DNA of 64,000 nt from Bacteroidota bacterium (GCA_013288015.1 JABDCR010000004.1:21087-85086); one strand, 5' to 3'; positions 1 through 7,829 are shown, counted from the stretch's first letter. Numbers and translations: made by a program. Notes: generated by a model from the sequence alone, not told the origin.

Positions 1-101
1 TGGAAAACATTTTAAAATCTCCTACCGATGGCAAAGTAAAAAAGGTTGCCGTTAAAAAAGGTGTGGCTGTTGAAAAAGGACAGATACTGATTGAATTTTA
101 A
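1..101 (+). CDS. biotin carboxyl carrier domain, C-terminal fragment
   Basis: This is the last 32 codons of a gene that begins before the window. The reading frame starts at base 3 and ends with TAA at 99-101. The residues ENILKSPTDGKVKKVAVKKG..VEKGQILIEF fit the final beta-hairpin half of a biotinyl/lipoyl domain, with the 'G.V....V..G..VEKGQ.L' pattern. The biotinylated lysine (MKM) would lie just upstream and is not visible. In Bacteroidota such small proteins are usually biotin carrier subunits of acetyl- or propionyl-CoA carboxylase, or of decarboxylases. The next gene starts 2 bp after the stop, suggesting cotranscription. The family call rests on a short piece. Confidence 0.7.
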   Translation, partial: ENILKSPTDGKVKKVAVKKGVAVEKGQILIEF

Positions 102-103
102 AA

Positions 104-508
104 ATGCCTGCGCTTATTTTACTTAGAGGTTTGCCCGGTAGCGGAAAAACTACTTTGGCAAAACTGCTAAGTGAAAACGAAAAATATCCCATACATTCTA
201 TTGATGCTTATTTTACGGATGCCGAAACAGGCGCCTATAATTTTGATTTTGAAAAAAACCACCTTGCCTATAAACAATGCGAAGAGCAAACGCTTAACAG
301 CATAAAACAAGGGGCCGAAAAAATATTTATTGATAACACCTTTACCATAGAGTGGGAGCTAGAGCCTTATTTTAAACTGGCCGCACAACACCATTACCAA
401 ATTTTTGTGCTTACGGTAGAAAACCGACATGGCAACAAAAACATACATAGCGTTAGCGATGAACAATTGCAAAAAATGGCTGCGAAGTATAAGGTGGTTT
501 TGTTTTAA
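104..508 (+). CDS. small P-loop kinase (AAA_33 / polynucleotide-kinase-like)
   Basis: This 134-residue protein opens directly with a Walker A loop, GLPGSGKTT at about residues 9-17. The following pattern 'IHSIDAYF' (about 31-38) and 'IFIDNTF' (about 74-80) fits the AAA_33 kinase family, which includes NEDD4-binding-protein-2-like and Zeta/PNK-like proteins and transfers a phosphate from ATP. The substrate is unknown. The ATG lies 2 bp after the biotin-carrier stop, so the two are probably cotranscribed. Its last 11 codons (KMAAKYKVVLF) recur at about 1170-1203 with only silent differences, so a related gene copy once lay there. Function is inferred from family only. Confidence 0.75.
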   Translation: MPALILLRGLPGSGKTTLAKLLSENEKYPIHSIDAYFTDAETGAYNFDFEKNHLAYKQCEEQTLNSIKQGAEKIFIDNTFTIEWELEPYFKLAAQHHYQIFVLTVENRHGNKNIHSVSDEQLQKMAAKYKVVLF

Positions 509-512
509 TTAT

Positions 513-536
513 AATTGCCGAGCAAGCCGCTGTTAT
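513..536. repeat. cassette end repeat, left copy A
   Basis: The sequence TGCCGAGCAAGCCGCTGTTA matches TGCCGAGCAAGCTGTTGTTA at about 7157-7176, differing at two positions. Both copies sit just beyond the 3' end of a short minus-strand accessory gene. Read in gene direction each gives TAACARCRGCTTGCTCGGCA. The start resembles the RYYYAAC half-site of integron attC elements, but no complete attC fold could be assembled. It may be one end of a mobile gene cassette. Confidence 0.5.
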
Positions 537-559
537 AAGTAGTAGGGCATACGAAGTTA

Positions 560-1027
560 TTATTCCTCCTTGGTTACTGGCGGTACAAACATAATTTTTG
601 TGATAGAGTCGCAATTACAATGCAGTTTAGGTTTTAATAAAATATGTCCTAATGCAGAACTAAAAAGATTATTCAAACTGTCATTATTACTTTGAAGTCT
701 CATGCAGGTCGGCCACGTTGTACTACGGAGATAAATAATTCCAAAAGTGTCAAGGGTATAATAAAAACGTCCGCCGTCTGTGGGGGCACGATTGTCGGAA
801 GTATAAGCATTTATAATGTGGTCTTTTTTATTATAAATAAAATATTCCTTTGTAATAAATTTGTCTGTTGTCTCTATCGGTTGCATTTTATTATATGGGG
901 TCGTATCTTGATTAGATGACCGGTTGCTGTCGGTTAAATAATACATTATTATTTTATTGGACTTTTCTTTTTTGTCTGAACAGCTAAAAAGCAAGGTTGT
1001 TGTCAGTATAACTATTATTGTTCGCAT
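560..1027 (-). CDS. small lipoprotein of unknown function
   Basis: This 155-residue protein starts with a short hydrophobic segment and a lipobox, LLFSC (Cys about residue 16), followed by charged residues (SDKKEKSNK). It is therefore predicted to be a lipid-anchored periplasmic or outer-membrane protein. No domain was recognised. Cysteines near the C-terminus (HCNCD) might bind metal or form a disulfide. The gene stands alone on the minus strand between two plus-strand genes. It is flanked by end sequences shared with the cassette at 7.15-7.7 kb, so it looks like inserted cargo rather than a member of the local operon. Confidence 0.65.
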   Translation of the reverse strand: MRTIIVILTTTLLFSCSDKKEKSNKIIMYYLTDSNRSSNQDTTPYNKMQPIETTDKFITKEYFIYNKKDHIINAYTSDNRAPTDGGRFYYTLDTFGIIYLRSTTWPTCMRLQSNNDSLNNLFSSALGHILLKPKLHCNCDSITKIMFVPPVTKEE

Positions 1028-1070
1028 GATATTTTGTCTGTGATAATGTCTCTGCCCTATTACTTATAAC

Positions 1071-1136
1071 TTATTTATATATGATAAAACTACGCAAAGC
1101 CATCCAAACAATATCAAAAAAATACTTTTTATTTGA
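1071..1136. repeat. cassette end repeat, right copy A (primase-3'-end-like)
   Basis: TTATTTATATATGATAAAACTAC..AAAGCCA.CC..(N)..TATCAAAAAAAT.C is nearly repeated at 7647-7711. The core GATAAAACTAC(G/A)(C/T)AAAGCCA also matches the end of the primase-like gene at about 24826-24846 (GATAAAATTACATAAAAGCCA). It lies upstream of the start of the minus-strand lipoprotein gene. It could be a recombination junction or, read on the minus strand, contribute promoter sequence. Confidence 0.55.
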
Positions 1137-1152
1137 GTTTTTAAAAACAGGA

Positions 1153-1203
1153 GGAGATAAACGAAAAAAATGGCTGCAAAATATAAAGTGGTGTTATTTT
1201 AAG
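1153..1203 (+). pseudogene. remnant: 3' tail of a second P-loop kinase gene
   Basis: The frame GDKRKKMAAKYKVVLF-stop repeats the last 11 residues of the kinase at 104-508. In the shared stretch the two differ mainly at third codon positions (GCG/GCA, AAG/AAA, GTT/GTG, TTG/TTA). That is the signature of a diverged coding copy, not a fresh duplication. Only the tail remains. The intervening lipoprotein cassette separates it from the intact gene. Confidence 0.6.
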
Positions 1204-1260
1204 AGTAGGCTTTCTTTAATCTTTAGTAATTGTTAGTTTTGAGAACAAAAATTTTTACGT

Positions 1261-1644
1261 ATGAAAAAAATTATTACTTCAGCAAATGCTCCTGCGCCTA
1301 TTGGGCCATACTCGCACGCTAATTTAGCCACGCCTGGCAGTATGCTTTTTGTATCGGGTCAGGTAGCAAAAGATGCTAAAACCGGCGAGTTAATTTTAAG
1401 CGATATAAAAAGTGAAACAAAAAAAGTAATGCAAAACGTTAATGCTATACTTACCGAAGCAGGAATGGATTTTACCCATGTTGTAAAAACCACCATTTTT
1501 TTAAGAAGCATGGATTTTTTTGGAGATGTAAATGAGGTTTACGGCTCATTTTTCAACGGTAATTTTCCTGCCCGAGAAACTGTAGCTGTTTTAGGCTTGC
1601 CTTTAAATGTAAATGTAGAAATTTCGGTTATTGCGATTAAGTAG
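1261..1644 (+). CDS. ridA: RidA family enamine/imine deaminase
   Basis: This 127-residue protein has the normal RidA (YjgF/UK114) length. It has the family signatures APAPIGPYS near the N-terminus and FPARETVAV at about residues 101-109; the arginine there contacts the substrate carboxylate in known members. RidA proteins are cytosolic trimers that hydrolyse reactive enamine/imine intermediates released by PLP enzymes, giving a keto acid and ammonia. A TAGTTTTG element at 1234-1241 fits a Bacteroidota -7 box, 20 bp before the ATG. The downstream neighbour is a broken gene on the other strand. Confidence 0.92.
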   Translation: MKKIITSANAPAPIGPYSHANLATPGSMLFVSGQVAKDAKTGELILSDIKSETKKVMQNVNAILTEAGMDFTHVVKTTIFLRSMDFFGDVNEVYGSFFNGNFPARETVAVLGLPLNVNVEISVIAIK

Positions 1645-1649
1645 CCTTA

Positions 1650-2018
1650 TTAAACAACAGGCTCTAACCTTTCGGTTAAAATTTTTGATATTTCTTCGTG
1701 TTTGTCGTAAACCATAAAGTGCCCGCCACCCATAATTTTAACATCAGGTTTTATAAAGCGGATAGGAAATATTTTATCGGCAGTGCCATGTATGTGATAT
1801 AGGTTTTCAACTTTATGTTTGTTATCCCATTTTGTAATTTTTGAAATAGCCCATTTCAAAAAAACTAAATCGGTATCGTTAATAATGTGCTTTAACAATG
1901 TTTTTTGTTCAGTATGTTTTGTCCCGAATATCCAATATAAAAACCTGTTTGGAGATTTTATAAGATTGGTTGGTATAAGCTTATACAAGTTTAGCATTCC
2001 AAACAATTTAAAATACCA
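1650..2018 (-). pseudogene. alpha/beta hydrolase, N-terminally truncated
   Basis: Only the C-terminal half of an alpha/beta hydrolase is present. The segment 'YHIHGTADKIFPI' carries the usual acid region, and 'GGGHFMVYDKHEEIS' carries the catalytic histidine. The nucleophile elbow (GxSxG) and everything before it are missing. The ORF track starts at an internal TTG (2006), but coding similarity seems to continue as PWYFKLFGML up to about 2018. There it collides with the truncated 5' end of the plus-strand protease. No proper start codon is visible, so the gene is probably dead. Confidence 0.7.
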
Positions 2019-4126
2019 GGGGTGGTAGTGGAGGTTGGACTTTAACCCCGAGCGGTTCTACAAATAACTCAGATTTGCGTCGAAAATATGTAATTGTTGC
2101 TGGCGATACAAGTTGGACAAATTGTAAATCTGAATGGGACGTTTTTTTACAAGATAGTATTTCAAATATTGGACACCATTCAAATACATGCTCTGCTCCA
2201 AACACCGACCCTGATTTGAATATTACATTGGCTAATGGAACTGTTATTGGAAATAATTTTGAATTTGATATTATGGTTTCTTCAACTATCAATAATACTT
2301 ATTTAAACGATGTTTCTCTTGATTTTACTTACAACCCACTAACTTTCGGTACACAAATCGTTACAAACAACAGAATAAATGCAACATTAGGAGCAAATTT
2401 TAATTCAAATACTTTTCAAGACCCCGACTCACTAATATTTGATTTTGGCTCATCTGATACAGTAGATATAACATTTCAGCCAAAAGATTACGCAGGCACT
2501 TGGAATAGGTATTTGCTTACATCAACACCTGTTGTTTTATTGCACCTTAGCATGCAAATTAGTAATTGTAACCATTCGACTAATATTCAGTTTATTAACC
2601 AAACATTCGACGCACAATTTGATAATTATGTAGCTAATGCCAATACCGACCCAAATAATATTCTCAACGATTCTTCATATACTGCTGTAACGTATGGTGG
2701 AGCTTTAAATACAAGTATTCCACCATGTGCCATCAATCCCCAAATTACAAGTTTTATTGGTGGATATGATGGAGCACATTCAGTTATAGCTGGCGCAGAT
2801 TATACCCAAATGCCAAGTGGCGAATCTTTATTAACCATAAATGGAAGTAATTTTGGTACAATAAAAGGAACTGTTTACATGACAAATGCAGTAAACAATA
2901 GCCCTCCGATATATGTTTCACTTGATAACTACGACTTTATTACAAGTTGGACTAATAACCAAATTAATATACTTGTACCATCTGTTTTATTTGGTAACGA
3001 CTCTCTAAATTATCCTGGTACAGGTTTTATTTATGTAAAACCAAATGGAGCAACAGACTCTGTTTCGTCTTCTACGCTTGGAGCAACCAACGGCACTGTA
3101 ATAATTCCATATATTCTAAAAAACAGGAGTTTTAGTTCAGGAGGTATAGGTACAAATAAACAGCGTGTTCCTTTCTCATACAGGAAATTTTTAAGTACTA
3201 CCTCATTTAATGCAGATACAAGTGCTTACGATTTTAGATTTGATGTAACAACTGTAACCAACAACACCCAATCTAATGGTGGCCCAAACTGTCGCGCCTT
3301 ATTAAAACAAGCCATAGAAGATTGGGCTTGCAAAATTCCTATCAAATATCGTATTGGCAGAGACACTACCATTACTAACCCTAATCCTGATGGTATCAGT
3401 TATATCACATTTAAGCCAACACTATCAAATTCTACGTTTGGAGCAGAAACAAAAGTTAGCGTAAACCCTTGCTCTGGGTATAATTATGCAACCGAAGCAG
3501 ATGTAAGTTTTAATTCGACTGTAAATTGGTACTATGTTAGTCCAAGCCTTGTTCCAAATGGTACACCTAATCCAAATATGCAAGGAGGTTCATTTGCAGA
3601 TTTCTTTACTACAGCATTGCATGAGTTCGGACATGTCAGTCTTTTATTGCATGTAAACCAACTAAGCGATTTAATGTATTTTAAAATACCTAACACAACT
3701 GGTATTGGGCCTTATATTTCTTCTGATGACCAAGCAGGTGGCAGTGATAATCTTAATTGGTCTAAAACTTTGCCTCTTAGTGGTTGCCCCTATAATGCAT
3801 TTGCGATTCCCTCATCTGGAGCAACGACTTGTGTTGACCCCGAAACCGGACAGGTAGGCATAGACCAATTTAATGCAAATACACAACTATCAATTTACCC
3901 AAACCCTGCTACTGATTTTATAAACGTAGCTTTCACCAAGCAATCAGAAAGCTCAAATACAATTAAGCTTATCAATACAATTGGACAGACAGTTTTTTAT
4001 AGCAACATTGGCAAAAATGAAGGTGCTCAAGAAGTAATTAATCTTCAATCAATATCAAAAGGTGTTTACTTACTTGTTGTTACTGATAATGGTACCACCA
4101 TTGCTAAAAAAATAATTGTAGAATAA
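2012..4126 (+). pseudogene. T9SS-secreted matrixin-like zinc metalloprotease, 5' end missing
   Basis: The listed ORF starts at an unlikely TTG (2075). The frame is open back to 2012 (..GGSGGWTLTPSG..), with no signal peptide or start before the stop at 2009, so the N-terminus has been lost. Using the ORF numbering, an IPT/TIG-like domain lies at about residues 225-335. A metzincin-type protease domain follows, with the zinc motif HEFGHVSLLLH at about 516-526 and a Met-turn-like LSDLMYF. A type A T9SS sorting domain (SIYPNPATDF to IAKKIIVE) occupies the last 75-80 residues. An intact version would be a secreted peptidase anchored by T9SS. Without a signal peptide this one should not be exported. 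Confidence 0.7.
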
Positions 4127-4146
4127 TAACCTAAAAAAATAAAAAC

Positions 4147-4362
4147 ATGAATTTATACATTATTGTAACAGAATTAACTTCTGCCGGAATTACAGTTAGA
4201 AAGTTTACAGTCGATTATGAAAGAAAGGAAATCATACTTGATGTAAATATCGGCGGTGATTCATCAAAATTAGGTGATGCAATGATAATCATTGAAAAAC
4301 ATGCTGCAGCATACAAAGCCGCTGGTTTTAGACTTATAGTTTCCTATGGCATGTTATATTAA
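4147..4362 (+). CDS. small unknown protein (71 aa)
   Basis: This is a short protein with an alternating strand/helix pattern and no signal peptide or cysteines. A beta-rich N-terminal half (MNLYIIVTELTSAGITVRKF..) is followed by a helix (DAMIIIEKHAAAYKAAG) and a final strand. No family was recognised. It starts 20 bp after the protease stop on the same strand and ends just before a strong hairpin terminator, so the two were probably cotranscribed. Codon use looks ordinary for the window. Confidence 0.55.
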   Translation: MNLYIIVTELTSAGITVRKFTVDYERKEIILDVNIGGDSSKLGDAMIIIEKHAAAYKAAGFRLIVSYGMLY

Positions 4363-4384
4363 TTGAAAAATAATCCAAGGTTAG

Positions 4385-4421
4385 AATAATAAACCCGTCT
4401 CAATAAGGCGGGTTTATTATT
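4385..4421. terminator. hairpin terminator
   Basis: AATAATAAACCCG pairs perfectly (13 bp) with CGGGTTTATTATT around an 11-nt loop. It follows the 71-aa gene by 22 bp. The A/T-rich stem base could serve both strands, although the only gene ending here is on the plus strand. Confidence 0.75.
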
Positions 4422-4472
4422 CCATTTAAACAATAAAAAAATTAACTCTATATTTGTTTTACAAAATGCATC

Positions 4473-4829
4473 ATGCTAAAAAAACTGTTGTCAATAATAT
4501 TACTATTTACAGTTTTCTTTTTAAGTTGCAAAAAAGATACTCAAATTAATCCCCCGATTGCTAAGTCTGTTGATGTAATACCACTAACACCTTTTGTAAT
4601 TAAAGATTCTATTTATCCTACTCCATGCAACGGCACTTTTACAATAAAAACAAATACTACCGATAGTCAAAGTGTACAATTATATAATAGGTGGGGGCAA
4701 TTATTAATAAATCTAACTATAAACGGTACTACGTCCATAGTTGATAATAGTTTAATAAATGGCACATATTTTATTTTAATAACTAACAGCGCAGGCAAAA
4801 AACATTATCTCCTTACTGTATTAAAATAG
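4473..4829 (+). CDS. short lipoprotein with T9SS type A-like C-terminal domain
   Basis: This 118-residue protein has a hydrophobic N-terminus and a lipobox, FFLSC (Cys about residue 19). Almost the whole remainder is a type A sorting-domain-like fold: 'SIYPTPCNGTFTIKTN', 'VQLYNRWGQLL', 'NGTYFILITNSAGKKHYLLTVL'. The usual asparagine of the PNP motif is changed to threonine (YPTPCNG). Having both a lipobox and a sorting domain, with almost no passenger between them, is unusual. It may be an adaptor or lipoprotein variant, or the shrunken remnant of a longer cargo protein. Confidence 0.65.
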   Translation: MLKKLLSIILLFTVFFLSCKKDTQINPPIAKSVDVIPLTPFVIKDSIYPTPCNGTFTIKTNTTDSQSVQLYNRWGQLLINLTINGTTSIVDNSLINGTYFILITNSAGKKHYLLTVLK

Positions 4830-4895
4830 CAACTTATCAATACTAAAAAAATTAGAATTATTTTACTTCTTTCTTTAACTGTAAAAAATGAAAGT

Positions 4896-5489
4896 ATGTC
4901 AAAAGCTTATCAAAAACTAATAGTCGTTTTATTTATTCTTAGTTGCTTTACGGCTTTTTCTCAAACGGAAAAAACACAGCAACAAAAGAATGATGAGTAT
5001 GGCATGGCTTTAAAAAAATGGTGTGATAGTGCCGAAATAATAATTGATTGTGATTTAGCAGAAGAAAATATTATGTTTATTGATACCGGTGGAATAAACC
5101 CAAAAAATGGCTTCAAATACGGTTATGATTGTACAAAGATTAAAATAAACCGTATTTTAAAAGGGGAATTACAAGCTGGTTATATTAATATAAATCCCAA
5201 TTATTTTAAGGATGATTATACACGATACCTTTTAACGGAAGGAGGAACAAGAGATAATAGCAAGTTTATACTTACTGGCCGTAATTTAGTTAGTATTAAG
5301 AAAGGTAAAATTACAAAGGAGGGGTTTACAACCGAGAATAGTGGCGTTTACGAAACTGTTGGAACTGTTTATCATTTAGACACTCCAAATTATGAGGTAA
5401 GAAAAAGAAAAGTAAATGGTAAAGATGAATTTTATAATACCACTAAACTATTTTACGACAAGCTAAAAAATTGTGGCTGTGTGAAATAA
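4896..5489 (+). CDS. exported protein of unknown function
   Basis: This 197-residue protein has a clear signal peptide (KLIVVLFILSCFTAFSQ, cleavage after about residue 23). The mature part has a CD motif (IIIDCDLAEEN), 'KINRILKGEL', a strand-rich centre, and a CGCVK C-terminus. The pattern 'I..ILKGEL..G.I.I' resembles small exported Bacteroidota proteins that measure or bind at the cell surface, but no named family was recognised. It stands alone, 66 bp after the small lipoprotein on the same strand. The mature protein is predicted to be periplasmic or extracellular. Confidence 0.6.
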   Translation: MSKAYQKLIVVLFILSCFTAFSQTEKTQQQKNDEYGMALKKWCDSAEIIIDCDLAEENIMFIDTGGINPKNGFKYGYDCTKIKINRILKGELQAGYININPNYFKDDYTRYLLTEGGTRDNSKFILTGRNLVSIKKGKITKEGFTTENSGVYETVGTVYHLDTPNYEVRKRKVNGKDEFYNTTKLFYDKLKNCGCVK

Positions 5490-5507
5490 AAATAATTAAA
5501 AAAGAAA

Positions 5508-5625
5508 TAAGCACACCTTAACCAAATACCAACCAAGCAAATTCTGTATCTGAGAAAGGCACTTATCTGCATTCGCATCTTTTTTAGGTCGATTGCTTGT
5601 GTTTTTTGGAGCCTCTATTTGGTTG
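5508..5625. other. imperfect long inverted repeat
   Basis: In the 220-bp gap between two convergent genes, AACCAAATAcCAACCAAGCAA is answered by TTGCTTGtG...TATTTGGTT about 60-80 bp later. The arms are interrupted by unpaired bases, so this could fold as an attC-like or structured element, or simply act as a weak bidirectional terminator. The pairing was judged by eye only. Confidence 0.3.
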
Positions 5626-5709
5626 TTGACTTCCTTGTCTGAGTTTAAAATTATTCCGGTTCAAAATAGATACAAGTAAAATAGGGAAGATTTTTGCCTG
5701 AAATCACCT

Positions 5710-5976
5710 TTAATTAAGAAATTCCATAATTATGGAATCAAATACCTTAATAATTTCGTCCAATTCTTCTGAACTTACAACATTGACTCTATCAAACCCC
5801 ATCGCACGCATTGTCTCTAATTCGATTTTGTCCCAATCAATTTTAAAAGGCGGTTTATCTCCGTAATATTCAGACATAACTTCGTCATATACTTTTCGCC
5901 AAATATTTATCCGGTTCAAACAATATTGTTGTTCGGTTTCTGTTTCCGGCTCCTGCGCTTCATTTTTATCTTCCAT
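5710..5976 (-). CDS. small acidic unknown protein (88 aa)
   Basis: This protein has a glutamate-rich N-terminal tail (EDKNEAQEPETETEQQ) followed by predicted helices (YCLNRINIWRKVYDEVMSEYYG, SEELDEIIKVFDSIIMEFLN). It has no signal peptide, membrane segment or known motif. It is divergent from the zinc-finger gene to its right, with 76 bp between the start codons. Small acidic helical proteins in accessory DNA are often immunity or antitoxin proteins, but nothing here proves that. It may be an unrecognised family. Confidence 0.5.
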   Translation of the reverse strand: MEDKNEAQEPETETEQQYCLNRINIWRKVYDEVMSEYYGDKPPFKIDWDKIELETMRAMGFDRVNVVSSEELDEIIKVFDSIIMEFLN

Positions 5977-6052
5977 AAATATAAATAGTGAAGAAAAAAT
6001 CCAAATAATTATAAAGCAAAGCCGTAATTTCGTTATAGATTAATACAAATAA

Positions 6053-6823
6053 ATGGCAATATGTAGGCTATGTTTAAAGAATAAGGAATTGATTAAAAAA
6101 TCGCACATCATTCCTGAATTCATGTACAGGGATTTATTTGATGAAAACCACAAGATACATGTGTTTAATCCCGCAGAATTAGCCACAGAAAACCCAAAAG
6201 TGAAAAGGCCTTCATCAGGAGAGTATGAAGGAAATATACTATGTGCCGATTGCGATAATAAAGTAATTGGTGGTTATGAAGATTATGCTTGTAAAGCAAT
6301 ATATGGCGGACCACTTCATGCGGATGAGTCTCCGATATGCCAAAACTACCAAACTCAAGATGGGCTTGAATTTTCAGCATGTGAAAATATAAATTACAAA
6401 AAATTCAAATTGTTTTTATTATCTATCCTTTGGAGAGCAAGTATTTCGACAAGGCCTCTTTTTAATCAAATTTCATTGGGTCCCCATGAAGAAGTAATTA
6501 GACAAATGGTTTACGGTGGAAACCCTGGAGATGCTTCTGATTATCCAGTTTTTATGCTGACTTATATTACTGATAAATCTATTCCAAAAGACTTAATAGG
6601 ACACCCACAAAAAAGAAAGACCAAAACGGGTCATTTAACAAATTGTTTTGTAATAGCAGGTACTGTTTATGTGTTTTATACAAATTCTAAAACGCATAAA
6701 TTACCTGATTTTGTTTTATCCAGTACAATAAGACCAAGTAATGAATTGAATATTTTTCATATTCCAAAAGGGGAAGGAGAAAATTTAATTTTAAGTTTTT
6801 GTGGTTTTAAGCCAACTCGTTAA
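6053..6823 (+). CDS. treble-clef/HNH-like zinc protein, unknown function
   Basis: This 256-residue cytosolic protein begins CRLCLKNKELIKKSHIIPEFMYRDLF and continues with 'GNILCADCDNKVIGGYEDYA' at about residues 64-83. The CxxC ... SHIIP ... CxxC order resembles an HNH endonuclease zinc scaffold, and the SHIIP histidine could be catalytic. The rest is alpha/beta with no known domain. Genes like this are common in accessory DNA and near defence or restriction loci. A nuclease role is possible but unproven. It is a lone gene, and a 366-bp gene-free stretch follows. Confidence 0.55.
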   Translation: MAICRLCLKNKELIKKSHIIPEFMYRDLFDENHKIHVFNPAELATENPKVKRPSSGEYEGNILCADCDNKVIGGYEDYACKAIYGGPLHADESPICQNYQTQDGLEFSACENINYKKFKLFLLSILWRASISTRPLFNQISLGPHEEVIRQMVYGGNPGDASDYPVFMLTYITDKSIPKDLIGHPQKRKTKTGHLTNCFVIAGTVYVFYTNSKTHKLPDFVLSSTIRPSNELNIFHIPKGEGENLILSFCGFKPTR

Positions 6824-7150
6824 TACTCCAACTTCAATAGTTATAAAGAAAGGCTAAACTTTGTCTGACTTTAGTGGTCCCGCAATTAATGTCATCTTTT
6901 TATTAATTGCAATTAGTGTCGAGAATTAGTGTCGGAATTAGATTTTACCAATAAGGTGGTAAAAGTATAGCCCCGATACTTACACAAGAAATAGCCCCGT
7001 TTGGAAGATTAAAAATGGCCGGAATGCGGGGTGTTAGCAAAAAGAGTTAGCCCCGATTATATATATGAGAAATTTTAGCCCCCTTGCAACCACAGCGCGT
7101 ATTTCTTTAACCAAATGTAAGTAATAATAAACTTTTGTTTCCACCGTCGC
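6824..7150. other. gene-free stretch with short reiterated motifs
   Basis: No credible ORF was found. The stretch contains AATTAGTGTCG-type repeats at about 6910-6940. It also has four spaced copies of (A/T)TAGCCCC(G/C) between about 6970 and 7085, plus GCGGGGTGTTAGC. These may be debris of an older cassette or repeat array. No promoter or tRNA was found. Confidence 0.4.
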
Positions 7151-7154
7151 CCGA

Positions 7155-7180
7155 CTGCCGAGCAAGCTGTTGTTAGGCAC
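7155..7180. repeat. cassette end repeat, left copy B
   Basis: TGCCGAGCAAGCTGTTGTTAGGC matches the copy at 513-536. The last seven bases, GTTAGGC, fit the integron R' consensus GTTRRRY. It ends 10-15 bp from the stop codon of the minus-strand gene at 7190-7579. A matching RYYYAAC partner within attC distance was not found on either side. Confidence 0.5.
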
Positions 7181-7189
7181 AGTAATTCT

Positions 7190-7579
7190 TTAGTCACGGT
7201 TATCATTAATTATTTTTTTCACAAACTCTTGCCCTGAAATTACACTTTCGTCACCTTTAAAGATACTTGATTCAAATTTGCCGTCATTGAATATTTCAAT
7301 TTCAATTCTTGCACCAACAATTGTTGCGCAAACCATTACTGAATTTTCCCTAGTTCGTTCTAATTTGTAATATATTTTTGTTTTGTCCAGTTCTTCTAAT
7401 ATTTCATAAAGAGGATGGTTGTTCGTTTTAACACTTTTCAATTTCTTAAGGATATAACCAATAACATAGTCGGGTTGTGTTGTAACTTGTATGTCTTTAT
7501 TTTTAACAAGTTCTTTTAACGCTTTTTCAATCGTCTTCCATTCTTTCAAAAATTTATATTCGTTGTATGTTGAACTCAT
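7190..7579 (-). CDS. unknown cytosolic protein (129 aa), cassette cargo
   Basis: This protein has an N-terminal helical region rich in Lys and Glu (EWKTIEKALKELVKNK), a middle helix (VIGYILKKLKSVK) and a beta-rich C-terminal half with a GARIEIEIF strand. It has no signal peptide or membrane segment. No family was recognised; size and makeup resemble small immunity-type proteins. It lies alone on the minus strand. Its flanks (7155-7180 and 7647-7711) repeat those of the lipoprotein gene at 560-1027, although the two proteins are unrelated. This argues that both are cargo of the same cassette type. Confidence 0.55.
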   Translation of the reverse strand: MSSTYNEYKFLKEWKTIEKALKELVKNKDIQVTTQPDYVIGYILKKLKSVKTNNHPLYEILEELDKTKIYYKLERTRENSVMVCATIVGARIEIEIFNDGKFESSIFKGDESVISGQEFVKKIINDNRD

Positions 7580-7646
7580 TTCTTTCGTGTTAATTTCTTA
7601 TATTTTTTTCAATATGCGAACAGTTTTCATTATTGCCACTATCTTA

Positions 7647-7711
7647 TTATTTATATGATAAAACTACATAAAGCCACCCACTCGTTATCAAAAAAATGCT
7701 TTTTTATTTAA
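7647..7711. repeat. cassette end repeat, right copy B
   Basis: TTATTTATATGATAAAACTACATAAAGCCACCC..CGTTATCAAAAAAATGC is the partner of the copy at 1071-1136 and lies about 70 bp upstream of the start of the minus-strand cargo gene. Read on the minus strand its core gives GGTGGCTTTATGTAGTTTTATC. This matches the last codons and stop of the primase-like gene at 24833 (GGTGGCTTTTATGTAATTTTATC). Confidence 0.55.
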
Positions 7712-7821
7712 GGTTTTCCCTTAAACGGGTCTATTTATTAAAAATAGGTCTAAATAACCCATTTGAATAGGGTGGATGAAATAATTTCCCCAATTTCCTG
7801 CCTTATTTCTATCAGAATAAC

Positions 7822-7829
7822 TAAATTTG
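7822..7829 (+). promoter_or_regulatory. candidate -7 promoter element for acn
   Basis: TAAATTTG fits the Bacteroidota -7 consensus TAnnTTTG, 45 bp before the aconitase ATG. No convincing -33 TTTG lies at the right distance. The call is tentative. Confidence 0.35.

Noticed and set aside
692-919. Plus-strand ORF opposite the lipoprotein gene
   Set aside because: It is a shadow of the 560-1027 gene, with no signal or domain of its own.
513-1136. Complete integron attC sites
   Set aside because: Only half-site-like sequences were found; no paired RYYYAAC/GTTRRRY with an extrahelical-base hairpin, and no integrase.
6960-7085. (A/T)TAGCCCCG reiterations as a CRISPR array
   Set aside because: Repeat cores are too short (about 9 bp) and spacing is irregular; no cas genes.
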